Shown here: positions 32,030 to 44,061 of the stretch, in pieces
Layout of the letters: every line of letters begins with the position of its first letter
Numbering within the stretch: the stretch's first letter is position 1
DNA from: Podospora bellae-mahoneyi
Taxonomy: Eukaryota; Ascomycota; Sordariomycetes; Sordariales; Podosporaceae
Length of the DNA: 64,000 nt
Direction of reading: 5' to 3'
Assembly: GCF_035222275.1 (NCBI RefSeq)
Contig: NC_085883.1
Coordinates: forward strand, 2,170,001-2,234,000
Made by a program: the position numbers and the translations under genes
The notes under the pieces: model-generated
The model's database searches: none
What the model was told of the DNA's origin: nothing
What the model saw: only the letters and a program-made list of their open reading frames with translations

Positions 32030-33103
32030 ATGGAGCTCCTTTGTAATGAGACGCTTGTCACAGCTGCGTGTTTGAATGGTACAGCGGCGGCGGAGGCTGG
32101 TGGTGGTGGTGTTTTGCCAGAGTCGATGCTCCAGCTTCATATTGTCGTTCCTGCGGTTACGGTGCTTGGGTTGATTGTTTTGGGGACGTTGATGGGGATG
32201 GTGTTGTTTTTTTGGAGGAGGAAGTACGCGCTGGCGGAGGAGGGGGGGGATAAGAAGGGGGGGAAGTGGTGGGTGGATAGTGAGAGTGGGAGTGAGAGGG
32301 GTGGTAGTGTGACGATGAAGACACAACAACAAGAGGAACAGGGGAGAAGAGAGGTGGTGAAGCAGGGGGGGAGGACTGAGGATAAGGAGTTGCCGCCGCC
32401 GCCACTGAAGTTGGTACGCAGAGAACGAGAGACTACACCACTGCAGGGGGAGATGGGGATGGGGATGGGAATGGGGATGCCGGAGGGTATATCTTCTGGT
32501 TTTGGAGTGGGAGGGGAATTGACGAACGCGCTGGTCTGGGCGAACTTCGGACCACTACCTCCTCCCAGCCCACCAGTACCACGAGTGCCGTCGGAAGTGG
32601 TATTATCACCACCACCACCACTACCTAGCCCAACTTCCCAGAGACCAAACAACACCAGGTCTCTAATCCCCCCTCCGCGACCGTACAGAGCTCCCAATCG
32701 GAACACCTACCCCAACCAAGCGCTCCAACCACCCCCTCAGCATGGTTACGCTCAGCTACGAAGCTTGACACAATCAGCCTCGCAGCCAGAGATGAGGCAG
32801 CAGCCGCACCATAGCGTTCAAGCAAGTCTGTCGAAAGAGCGGTGCTTGACGCAGTCAACTTCCCAGCCGGAGATGCGCCAGAGGGAAAGGGAGAAGAATA
32901 CGGTGTTAGTGACGAGGTTGGAATACAACCACCCAGATGAACAGAGGGCAGCAGCGTCCAAGTGGGAGAGGCCTGGGCTGGGGTTGGGGCTGGGGGTGGG
33001 GTTGGGGATACCAAGGCAGAGTTTTGACGGGGAGAAGGGGAAGGAAAGGGAGAGGTTGTTGGTGAGGAGTAGTAGGAGGTTTTCGGTTTCGCAGAACTTT
33101 TAA
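32030..33103 (+). CDS. Single-pass membrane protein of unknown function
   Basis: An intronless frame of 357 residues. The first 35 residues contain two N-glycosylation sequons (NET at 6-8, NGT at 16-18). One hydrophobic segment at about 36-62 (IVVPAVTVLGLIVLGTLMGM) is followed by WRRKY, which suggests an outside N-terminus and a cytoplasmic tail. The tail is low-complexity: Gly/Met and Pro runs and two near-identical motifs LTQSASQPEMRQ and LTQSTSQPEMRQ, then a Gly/Leu run and an Arg/Ser-rich end. The architecture resembles fungal mid2-like or wall-sensor-like proteins in outline, but no family motif is visible. The start lies just after a poly-T leader. Confidence 0.55.
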   Translation: MELLCNETLVTAACLNGTAAAEAGGGGVLPESMLQLHIVVPAVTVLGLIVLGTLMGMVLFFWRRKYALAEEGGDKKGGKWWVDSESGSERGGSVTMKTQQQEEQGRREVVKQGGRTEDKELPPPPLKLVRRERETTPLQGEMGMGMGMGMPEGISSGFGVGGELTNALVWANFGPLPPPSPPVPRVPSEVVLSPPPPLPSPTSQRPNNTRSLIPPPRPYRAPNRNTYPNQALQPPPQHGYAQLRSLTQSASQPEMRQQPHHSVQASLSKERCLTQSTSQPEMRQREREKNTVLVTRLEYNHPDEQRAAASKWERPGLGLGLGVGLGIPRQSFDGEKGKERERLLVRSSRRFSVSQNF

Positions 33104-33839
33104 TTCTTCAGGTGCCTTAATGTCATGGTTAGGTAGTGAAGAGTGGATGGGAAGGGCTCTTTAGGTTTGTATTACTATCTTGGAAGCATTTCTTGGTGAG
33201 AGGATGGTGAGCCAAACTATTCCATGTATCATTGCTTGAATGCGTGATAAAGCGCATCGACTTGAACGGATGACAGTGGCAATCCCCACCAAAAAACAGG
33301 CCGAAATGCCATTGACGCCAATGCTTGATGCAGGAACAACACCTCAACGTTCGGATGGTTTGTCTGGGGGAAATGCGGGCTGGTTTCAGGGGTCATCCCA
33401 TGTGTTATCTCCGTCCATCCTATCTCCGTATCCCATCTCTCCATCCCATCTCTCAGCCCCATCTCTCCAACGCCCATTCTCCTCGGCCTATTCACTCTTC
33501 ACCTAGACAGAGCCCTCACAAAATCATCACAAATCACATCACCATCAGTGCACACACAAAAAGCTCTCTCCAAAGATCATGAGTTTTCATTCCAATCCAT
33601 CGATCCTTTTCCATAGCTAAACACAGCGAGCACCCCCCATCCATCATTCCACAGGATAGGTATTGTCCCTCGCGCAAAAAGGCTACATAAACAACAAAAA
33701 TATACGTACCCGAAAAAAAAATAAAAAAAAATATCTCCAAAATCAAGTACAAAAAAGTCTCAGCGGCGGATGTTGTTATCCCCCCTCCTGTCCGAACAAA
33801 AAAAAAAAAAAGAAAATTACCCCTTCATCATCCACCCAG
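33104..33839. other. Convergent 3' flanks, AT-rich right end
   Basis: 736 bp with no supported gene. A-rich runs lie at 33713-33731 and 33798-33812. Confidence 0.4.
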
Positions 33840-36800
33840 CTAATACCTCAACACAACCTTGCTCCCCTTACTCTCCCCCCTCCCATGCCCCGCCCTCCAA
33901 CTCTCCTCCTCGCTCACAACCTCCCTCCTCTCCGGAATCGGCACCAAACTAACACTCGTCCTCCTCCTCTCCCTCCCAACCTTCATCTCCACAACCGGCT
34001 TCGCAACACAAACCTTGTGCAACCAGTCAACCTCACTCTTCTTCTCAACCGCTGGCACAGCCGCCCACAACCCCTGCCCCTCAAACCTCTCAAAAGGATC
34101 CTCCCCCCTCTTCACAGCCCTAATCTGCCCCAAAATCTCCACCTTCCTCGCCTTCTTCTGAATCGTCTTCCTTCCCTTTTGCCTCCTAGGAGCGCTCTCA
34201 GCATCTTCAACAGCGCCGTCAGCAGTAGGGGTGTTAACACCCTTAGCCAACCCCCACATCTGCTGCGGCGGGATCACAGCCACAGCAGCAGGGGGCGCCC
34301 AGAGGGTGGCAGTCGGCTTGGTAGGGACAACAGCGGGGACCTTCGACCTGCTCGACTTGTGAGATCTGGAAACAGAAGTCTTGGGGCGGGAGTGAGTCCT
34401 AGCAGGGGTGGACACGGGGGTTTGCTCAGGCGTGGTCTGGCGAGAAATAACGAGGGACTCGCGGATGCGATGGCTCAACCGGCGCTGAATGTCCTGCACC
34501 GTCTCAAACGTTGTCGTCGCCATGGTGGGCTCCTCTGTTGGGATGGGGGGAGGTGGTGGGAAGGGGGCGGAGATGGAGGTGTTGCGGCGGCGGTATTCAG
34601 CCTGGGCAAACTGCTGGGCGAATAACCTCTCTTGCTCCAAAGCTTCAATCTGGGCTTGGATCGTGTCCCTCCTGCTGCGGGTAGATGTAGAGGCCGAACG
34701 CTCACGTTTGGTCTTGGAAGCCTGACGACGGAGCTTCTTGGCGGCGTAGGAAGAGATAGCTGGGTGGACAGACTCAAGAGGGCAGGTGATGGCCAGAGAG
34801 CCAAAGAAGACGGGGTGAACGTTGGCTACGTCGTAGGTGTAACCAGTGGCAGCGGGGTGGAACCACTCGGAGCGAGTGATCAAGCGCTTGGCCGCGAAGA
34901 CGGGGTGGCGGACCGAGGAGTCAAACTTGGCAGGATAAGAAAGGGCGAGGGCCTCTTCAAGAGCGGCGTCCCACTCGGCGGCGGTGGCAGCGGTGCGAGT
35001 AACCTTTGGGTAGCTAGCGGCAACGGCCTCGTTCAAAGCGGCGCGCCAATCGGCAAGGCTGAACTCAGGGTGGGTGGTCTTCTTGGGCTTGGCCTGTCCC
35101 TGAATCCAGTTGCGTTCAGTCTTGGTGACAGCCTCGAGGGTCCAAAGAGAAGTCGACTTGAGCTGCTCAAGTGGCTTGCGCTCAACAGGACGGGGGCTAC
35201 GGCTCATGGAACGAGCAGCGGGCTCCTCAGTGGTGGTGCGGTAGACGGTACGGCTGGGGTCGACGGTAAAGAGACCTTGAGGCGAAGAAGATCTGCAAAC
35301 GCCAGGCGGGCTCCACACACCAGTAACAACCGACACTGGCTTGGATTGAATCCAGTTGCGCTCAGTTTTGACGACAGCCTCAACAGTCCAAAGAGAGGTC
35401 GAGGCAAGCTTGTCGAGGGGCTTGTGGTCAGCCGGGCGAGGGCTTCTGCTCATGTACTGAGCAGCAGGTTCCTCAGTGGTGGTCCGGAAGACAGTGCGGC
35501 TGGGGTCAACCACAAACAGACCTCCCCGCGAGGAAGATCTATCAGTGACAGGTGGGGTCCACAAGCCAGCAGAGACTGTCTTGTTCTGAATCCAGTTGCG
35601 CTCGGTCTTGCGAGCCTCAGTCTGAGCAGTCCAGAGGGAAGTCGATACCAAACTGTCGAGAGACTTGCGCTCAGCCGGACGGGGGCTGCGGCTCATGTAC
35701 TGAGCAGCAGGCTCCTCGGTGGTAGTGCGATATACGGTGCGGTTCGAGTCAACGGCGAACAACCCACCCCGCGAAGAATCTTTATCCAATGTGACGGGTG
35801 GGCTCCACAGACCTGCAGAGACCTGCTTGACAGCGGTCTCGGCCTGGGTGGATTTGATGGGGTGGCGAGGAAACTGGGGTTGCTTGGGTGCCGAGGCCGG
35901 GGCAGCCGGCACTTGCGACTCGGCGACGGGGGCGGGCGGAGCTGGGCGGGGGTTGGAAGGCAGGCCAATCCTGGCAACAGGCTTGGACACGGGCTTCTTC
36001 TGAACTTGGGGCTCGGGCTCATAGACGGCATCGTTGAGGATCGTAAGGGCATCGCTCTCGAGGGTGGCAGAATCACGCTTGCGGCTAACAACAAGCTCGC
36101 TGGGCTCAGCAAGGCCAATGACAATGGATTGCTCGCGGGAAGATTGGTCCTCATCATCGGACTCGAGCTCTTCAACATAGTCACCCAAAACAGAGTCCTC
36201 AGAGGGAACCAAGCTGCTTCTAGAGGGGACGTTGTCAACCTTGAGTAGGCTGGCAATCTCCCAGAGGGTGGTCTCATCGAAGCCATCGTCGCTACCATCT
36301 TCATCAGAATTCATGCCGTCAACGACGTCATCGTCGTCATCGTAATCATCAAAGAACGAAGAAGAGTATTCGTTGAGCTCAGTCTGCTGGGAACGGACAG
36401 GTGCACCAGAGGCCATGGTACCAGGCATGGCCATCAAGACAGGAGGGCGAGCCTGGACGGAGGCCGTGTCGGACTTTTCTCCCCAGGGGAACTGGAAGAT
36501 GCCGAGAGTGCCCCTCTTGTTAGGTAAGGGCTCGGGGTTCTCGATGATATCAGGGAGAAGAGTGACGCGCTTGTTGCGACGAGGCGGGCGCTGTGTCACC
36601 GGACGAGGAGCCTTCTGGGGCTGAGGCGCCGCAACCTGTGAGACACGCTTGACTGGCTCAGCTGGGGGAGCAGCTGAGGCCCAGACGGGCTTCCAGAGTC
36701 CGGTGGTGGACCGGCTGGTGTTGGTGTAAGGCTTGCGCCAGAGGTGGGTGCTGTGAATCTGGAGGGGCTCCGGCTCCTTTCTGGCCATGGGGCGGACAGA

Positions 36801-39800
36801 AAGGCTGGGGAGGACAACCTCGGTCTCGGCAACCTTGATGGGAGCAGTCCACAAAAGACCAGCAGGGGCGGAAGACCTGCTTGGCGGGGTCCAGAGCCAC
36901 TCGGCCTTGGGCTGCTCCGGAGAGGGCTCGGGAGTCTGCTCGAGGCACTTCGCCGGGAGCTCTGGGACAGGGGGAACCTCTTCCTCTTCCGGAAGATTGA
37001 TGGAGGATGCGTCAGACTCCGGGGGAGTTGGGCTCGCAAGCTGAGCTCTGGTGAGCTGCAAGAAGTTGACGCTGCTCTCGCGGAGGAGACGGGCGTCCAT
37101 GTACTCCATCTGCGCCTCAGTCAAGCGCTTCTGCCACTTGCTCATCTGAGCGCTGCCAGAGTTGCGGACCGAAGGTTGCTCCTCAATCTTGGACATGCTG
37201 CTGTGCTTGGACAGGCGAGCAATGCGGGAAGCCCTGCGGTCAGATCCGATGCTCACTCTGGTGTTGGCGGTCTCGGGGACAATGTTGGCAACGCTGGCGA
37301 CAGAGTCACGCTTGACGGCGGGCGAGCTGGTCTGGACGCTCGAGAGAGAGTCACGACCGATGTCGTGCTTCATCTCCTTCCAGTGATCAACCTGCATGCC
37401 CATTTCCTTTTCCATCATTTCAAGCAGGGCCAAACGCTGAGAAGGCGTGTCAGCATTGACTTCAGGCTCCTCCAGCTTCTTGAGCTGGGCCTGAATCTGC
37501 TGCAGAGCGTGTTCTGGCGACTCCAGAGGGGAAGGCTCAGCGTGAACGATGACGGTCTTCTTGTTGGGGGTGCGAAGCGAAAGGGGAGTAGGGGGTGTCT
37601 TTCTGCATCCCTTCTTGCTCAAGCAGTCCTTGGAAAACGCAGGGCACTCGTCACCAACACGCCTGTGCCACTGGCTCTGAGGTGCAGGCTTGGGCGCAGA
37701 GGCAGGCTCGGGGACTGGTTCAGGCTCAGGCTCCTCGGGGGCCGGAATGGTTACTTCATCGTCCACGAGCCAGGATTTCCGCATACCGAACTTGGAAAAG
37801 GTAGACGTGTCGAGCATGAAAGGCACGTCATCGCTGTTTCGAGACTCGACAACCCTGGTCTTCTCCTTGGGCTCTTCAGCAACCTGCTTAGCAGGCATCC
37901 GAACAGCGGCAGGGAGACCCTGAGCCGGCATGATGGCCATGGGCATGGCGTACTCTGGAGAATTCATGGAGCTCCAGTTTGTGGCTGTTCCCAAATCGTC
38001 CACAGTAGTCTCGGTCCAAGCTGAGGCTCGGATTGCAGGAATGACTGGCGAAGACTTGCGCTTGTCTTCTTGCTTGCCAGCCTCAAAGGCACTAATCCAT
38101 GCCTTGCTTGTTTCGTCCGTGGCTTGGACATTTGACTCTTTCCGCGGAATCTCGTCCACTTCGAGGATGCTATCAGTCCGTACAGATGTCTTGGTGGTGC
38201 GGTTGGACACCGTCTGATTGTCGGCTTCACTGGTAGAGGAAGTAGTATCCAGGTAGGACATGGGAATTCTGGGGAGCTCGGGCACGGAGGAGGATCTACG
38301 TCTAACGGACTTTGACCTTGGTGGAGCGGGGAAGAGGAGAGTCATCTTCTCGTCAAAGGTCATGCTCTTGGTGTTGTTGGGTTGTGGCCTCGTAGGCAAT
38401 CCCACGCTTCTGGGAGCAGGTGGGAGCGGGGGGAGCTGAGTAGGGCTGCCAGAAGTCGCATCCAAAATGGACTTCCTTCCCAAAAGAGAGCTGGCAGACT
38501 TGCTTCTGCGATGGCTGGGAGAAGCAATGTTATCCGGCTTGCGTGGGATAGGTCGCGGACGGTTGACGACTGAAGCAACCCTGGCCGGAGCCTTGGAAGT
38601 TGGGGCTGGCTTCGAGGGCAGAGTGTTTGCCCTGCTCATGATATTTCCAACAGCAACCGGGTCGTGATACTCGATGTTGTTGATGAACATGATGGTCTTG
38701 TGCTGCGACGAAGCACCCATCTCCTTGCCAACCTGGATGCCGCGAGCTCTTGGGTTGGTTGGGAGACCAATCGTGGGTCTTCTCTGGAGCGGCGTCTTGG
38801 CTGCTTCCTGAGGAGGGGTGTCGGGCGAGGGAGGCAGCTGTCGCGACGGGCGGATGCCAGGTCTTTGGATCGGCTGAGGGACGTTGGCTTGCAGCAACAC
38901 TGTTATTGGACGAACGTCATTTTGGGATGCCCTCGCAGGTTGAGGGGCAGGAGTCAGCTTCTCAGGGGTCCAGGGCCGTTGCTCCTCTGGCTCTGGCTGG
39001 CGTGGTGATCTACGACGAGTCTCATCACTGGCAGGAGAAAGCTGGGCCGAGGTCGTGGAGGCAGAGCTGTCGGCTTGCAGACCTCCAGGGAAGGCACTCT
39101 GACGGGATGAAACTGAAGCCACCTCCTTTCTCTTCATGCTGGCAGCCCGCTTGACGCCCTCCTCGGGAGTCAAATGCATCGACTGCATGACGGACCGGTG
39201 CGGCACCGATAGGCTTCCCTCCTCCTCAATCCTGGTCTGTCTCCTTTCCTTATCCGCCATGATCGCCGACTGAAGATCAATAACCGTGATCTTGTTTAAT
39301 GGGTTACCGTCCTCATTAGACTGGAGGACTGGCTTGCCAATCACTGGCCTTCCCCCTGTGGAAGATGTCCTCTTTCCAAAATCGCCCCACATGCCCTTCT
39401 TCTGAGAAGCCGATCTCTCCAACTGGCGGACATATTCGGAGCTCACTGGTGGCGGCATCGCTGGTACTCCTTGGGTAGCGACGCTCATGGCGAAGGGGAA
39501 CCCAGCACTGGTCTCATCCTTGGTATTTGGCACCTCTCTAGGGTTGACGAAGCTCCTCGATGAGCGGATGTTGGCCTCCTTCAAATCCTCAAACCGGCTT
39601 GGGGGATATTCCGAGTCAGCGGTCGAAATATCACGGCTGATGTTGATGCGTCTCGGTGAAGGGGCCTCGGGAAGCCCAGAGTCGGATTTCCTAGACGAGA
39701 TCAAAGTCATGGCGCCAGCCGTAATGAAAACTAGAGGTTGTCAGTTGAAGGAACCAGCAGGGCAGTGTACAACTTACCGATCAGCACCAACAGTCCGCCG

Positions 39801-40585
39801 GCAGGGAGAGCTGTCCTAGCGGCAGATGGGATGGTGGTGATGCCGAGCAGCATCACAATGCTGGCAGCTGTCCAGCAAATCAGACCTAGCAAAACTGAGG
39901 TGAGAGACCTGGAGTTTGTCTTCGCAGCACCGCCACTCGAGTAGGCCTTCTGGATCAGAAGAACAATGATGATAGCATCCAGAGCCAGCACAGAAACGCC
40001 GACAGGGAGAGCCGAGGTCGTCGCGAGGCAATAGTCGTCGGTCTGAGGTCGAGTGAAGCCGACAAACACGGCACCGGCGAGGAACCGGGCCAAAACGAGA
40101 ATCTGGGGTAGCAACTGCACCACCGAAAGCTTGCCCCCCTTGTTAGAATTCAAAGCCCACAGCAAGAACTGTTCGATCGAGAATCTCGCCAACTGGTCGA
40201 AAATAGAAGCGAAAATAACACCGATTTGACATGGCATCGATGAGCCTGTGGTATCGATAAGCGTCGTAGCAAAATCGATGGCAGCCCATAGGGCCGAAGA
40301 AATAAGAAATAATACGAGGACCAGCCTCTGGCTGTCGCGGAATACCGCAGCACCATGGCCGTTGATGTAAAGAACGAGAGCCGCCGAGGCAGCATAGACA
40401 ACGCTTCCGCTATACCAGTATGTTAGCTAACCTCCTTCACGATGTCCATCCTCATCCTTTGTCTTCTTCACCACCGCCCACAACACACAACACCTCGACT
40501 CGGGACAGGACACATAGAGTGGCGAGAGAACTGACAAGGTAAAGGCCCCAATGAGGGCTTGCGTGGTGGTACCGTTGTTCGCCAT
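33840..40585 (-). CDS. 2190-residue polytopic membrane protein with giant repeat-bearing tail, function unknown
   Basis: Three exons: 40585-40536, 40409-39778 and 39730-33840. The intron 1 donor is GTCAGT, with a good GCTAAC branch. Residues about 10-245 contain around seven hydrophobic segments (for example LVLVLFLISSALWAAIDFA and LPAGGLLVLIVFITAGA). The remaining ~1950 residues are Ser/Pro/Arg-rich and mostly disordered. The tail carries repeated L-W-x-x-P motifs (GLWSPP, GLWTPP, LLWTAP, TLWAPP, GLWKPVW). Between about 35090 and 35835 there are three ~81-residue tandem repeats with the order LW[ST]PP .. GLF.VD..RTV[YF]RTTTEEPAA .. MSRSPRP .. SLWT .. TERNWIQ. I do not recognise the family. 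Long plus-strand frames over this gene are shadows. Confidence 0.75.
35090..35835 (-). repeat. Three ~245-bp coding tandem repeats
   Basis: Repeat units begin near 35812, 35570 and 35322 on the minus strand, with a partial fourth end near 35095. Each unit encodes an LW-PP motif, a GGLF-VD-RTVYR-TTTEEP block, MSRSPRP and a TERNWIQ end. The units differ by point changes and short indels. Confidence 0.85.
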
Positions 40586-42976
40586 GATGGACGATGATTA
40601 GCAGTATAAACGAGACAGAACGAGTACAGAGAGAAACTCAAAAGGCCCAATCAATGGGGGGCAAAAGTATTAAGGTAAGAATAGAATAGAATGTTAATTG
40701 AATGAGCGTCTCATAGTGATCGTTTCCCGCACGTCACGGCGTCGATGTTGTGAATAGTGTCAATGACAGGCAGACATGTCAGGGCCCATGCCGTGTCGTG
40801 CCAAACAAACAGAAGGAGAGCAAAAGGCAAAGGAAAAGAGAAAAGAGAGGCGGTTCTCGAAGAGAGTCCCGGCCGGGGCTGCTGGTGCAACGCTTGACGG
40901 TCAACGCCCCCGGATCAGCTGGGTTCCTCGCGGGGTGGGATGGCGGACATGGGACAGTGGAGAAGGGGTTGATGAGAGGAGGTAGCAGAGAGGCTGCCAA
41001 GGCAGAGCTTGTCGCGCTTGTTACAGAGCCCCCCCTAATCGCCATCCAGTCAAGGCCCGCGGCGAAAAGTTCCGTCTGGACTTCGCTTGCAAAATCGTTT
41101 CCTCTGGTAAACGGGAGCTAAGCCCAGTCTCGCCATCTGTTGTTCATGCTGGCGCGAGGCATGGGCAGGCATTGGACGAGAGGCGAGGCTGACAAGGCCA
41201 ATGCTCGGCGGTTGCATCGTAACCCCGTCCTTGGTGTTTCACTTGAAACCTGAGATGTCGCATCTCGCACAGACTCATTGCAGAAACTTCAGCATCTGGC
41301 AGTAGCGATAAAAAAAGAGTAAAAAGAGGGGAGACCCTGTCGTCGTCGCTTCTTTTCTCCAGAGCTTGGGATGCCCAGTCTGTCGTCCCGAACGGGCTGT
41401 CCGTGTGCCCAAGCAGCTGGGAGGAGGATGCCACTTGGATGGGTAGACGCTGTGACTTGTGACGAGGATAGCTAACTGTAAAAGGGCGGCGAAACAGCCA
41501 TCAGGCGCTGGATGATGTGACGATGTGTGTGTCTGTCTATGAGCGTTGATAGGATAATTTCTTCGTCATCGCCCGTGGCCGAGTTGGCGGGAATGGAACA
41601 CATTTGCAACGCACCCTGGGTTGGTCTTTGTTTGGAGTGATATGCTGTGTATCTCCAGAATCCATCCGAGGGCCTACTCAAAGGCTCATGTATATGACTG
41701 AGGTGAGCCTTCTGGTGCACGATGTTGGACGCGTCTAAGCAGCGGGACCACCCCTCCCGGTCGTTAACAGAGAGCTTATCGAAGCAGTGCACGGACCTTC
41801 TGCTGCTTGCACTGATAAGGAAGCTGTGGATAACTGATAAGCTTCAGTGACTATCTCTTGACATCCAAGTCAACAACATCCTAAGGCTTTAGAAACTTGA
41901 ACTTTTCGCCTTGCAATTCCGATCAGTGTTATTCATTGATCTCAGTATACAGCTTCCAAGGATTATTCTCAGTCACCAAGAATTTAACCCCCAACTTATC
42001 ATTTAGTCACCGGCCGCCTGCCGTTCAAAGCCAAGGTGTTCCAATAGCCTCAAGATGGAGTGTGTCATGATTTAACCGCTCTTGCCTGGCACGAGATTCA
42101 TTCGCCGACGAGATCTCAAACATGAACACATCAAGGTCACAACAGCCGCGTACAATTATCAGCCTTGACTACGTCTTTTAACGAAACGAAACAGCAACCC
42201 TCACACAGTGTCCCTCGTAGTCCTGTCATGAGTGAGGGGTAACAATGAGGGGTTGAGGCTCCAAGTCGTAGCTATCTGGAATACCTACTTCGTAAAAGGA
42301 GGTGACCCGAGTAAACTACAAGGCCTATTTCATCCCGAGTCTCATTATGTCGACGATCCAACGGCCCGGACCGGTAGGCCAATCCGATGACCTGTATGCC
42401 GACGGCAAAGTCATGACAAAGGCTCAATTCTGGCCACATATCCCACCACCACCCCGCAGTCATCAGAAAGGCGTACCGATATGTAGGCCAGCCCCATCGG
42501 CATCTCAACGCCGTGTTCTCGGAAAGCAGCGGTCCACGGAGCAGCCGATGGCTCCCGAGGAGGGGTTCGCATCCGGGACCAATCATTTTATCGCCATTTC
42601 CAGTTCCTACATCTCTATGAATGATGTTATCTCATGCTTGAAGATAAAATAGATACCCACAACAAATACATCTTGAGCCACTGTGTCATTTGCTTAGTAT
42701 TTACCTGTCTCGGTGATGCTAACCGTCCGTGTTAGTCTCGAGGTAACCGAGTTGGCATCAGACCAACAAATCTCGTATCACATCTACACATCACCAACAC
42801 CGACGGGGATAAATGACTGTATTCCGTGACTCATTGTAACCACACGTCTGTCTCATAAGCATTAGGATCACGTATAAGACTCTCGTCATCCTCTCCTACT
42901 CACGAGCCTGTTTATACCCATCCCAATCATCTCACAACCCCTTGTCTCCCTCAAGGTCCCTCACACTACCGCCGAC
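40586..42976. other. 2.4-kb intergenic region
   Basis: No gene supported. It separates two divergently transcribed genes and should contain both promoters. Short frames in it have no protein character. A stretch GGTTCGCATCC near 42565 resembles a tRNA B-box but does not sit in a tRNA fold. Confidence 0.4.
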
Positions 42977-43845
42977 ATGCCTCGTCAAGACCTCGAATAC
43001 CCAAAAGAAGCTCATAACACCGTGAAGCGCTACAATCACCTAGGTCAGTTCCCCTTTTTTTTTTTTTCCCTCCAACCAACACCAACAAACTAACCATCCC
43101 CCCAGCTGAATACTCCCTCCGAACAATCCACTCCATAATCAACTCCACCCCCCTCCTCCACATCTCCTTCAACACCCCCAACACCCCCTACCCAGCCACA
43201 ATCCCCATGATCGGCCAAATGGGCTCCTTCGACCGCCCCTCAGCCGACCTAGGCGACGTCCTAGACCTCTACATCCACGGCTACATCTCGGCCCGCCTCA
43301 CCAACCTCACCCGCACACCCTCGGGCCTCCCCATCACCGTCTCCGCCTCCACAGTCGACGGCCTCCTCCTCTCCCTCACCCCCTTCTCCCACGGGTACAA
43401 CTTCCGCTCCGCCGTCCTGTTCGGACACGCCACCGTCGTGACAGACCCGGCAGAAAAGCTTTACGCAATGGAGCTCATCACGAATAAGGTGGTTCCAAAC
43501 CGGTGGAACGAGGCCCGGACACCGCCGACGGTCGGCGAGATGGCTGCCACGGCGGTGATGAAAGTCAAGATTGATACCGGCAGCGCCAAGGTGAGGACCG
43601 GGCCGCCGAAAGATGACAAGGGTGATTTGGAGAATGAGGAGGTGAGAGAGAAGGTGTGGGTTGGGACGGTCCCGGTGTACACTGTGCTTGGGGAGCCAAA
43701 GGTGGCAGAGTATAATCTGGCAGAGAAGGTGCCAAAGACGTTGGTGGAGTGGAGGAAAGAGGTGAACCAAGACGCAAAGGAGTATGCTGAGCTCGCAGCG
43801 GTGAAAAACTTGGCTCCAGAGAAGAAGAAGCAGGATGATAACTGA
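42977..43845 (+). CDS. Flavin-nucleotide-binding / pyridoxamine 5'-phosphate oxidase-like split-barrel protein
   Basis: Two exons (42977-43043, 43106-43845) with a 62-nt intron give 268 residues. The pattern fits the FMN-binding split-barrel (PNPOx-like) proteins of fungi: HISF..PNTPYPATIPMIGQMG, LYIHGYISARL, ITVSASTVDGLLL, the SHGYNFRSAVLFG block, MELITNKVVPNRW, and a later VWVGTVPVYTVLGEP strand. The HGYNFRSAV segment is the usual FMN-contacting stretch. A Lys/Glu-rich C-terminus follows (LAPEKKKQDDN). The substrate is unknown; heme-oxygenase-like or reductase roles in the family cannot be separated here. The start ATG lies in a short first exon with a good splice junction. Confidence 0.82.
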
Positions 43846-44061
43846 GCTGTGGTGAAAAATGGAAAAGTTTTATGCTTGTTTATGAGTCAAGGAAGTATTT
43901 GATGATGAAAAAGAGAAGGAACTCCTGAGCTTCCGGTATCCTTGTATGCCAACACGATGAAGCGTGAATAAACAACATTCAAACAACCCACCCAATGATA
44001 GACCTCTCAAATGCATCCCTCCGTCAAAAGTGACCACGTCTAAACCCCTCTAACCCCCGAT

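Noticed and set aside
34632-38024. Long plus-strand frames (up to 538 and 426 codons) at 34632-36248 and 36744-38024
   Set aside because: They lie antisense to the 1956-codon frame of the giant membrane protein. Their composition mirrors its codon bias and repeats, and there is no independent domain or start context.
42540-42600. Possible tRNA B-box (GGTTCGCATCC)
   Set aside because: The flanking bases do not form a T-arm or acceptor stem and no A-box lies at the right distance.
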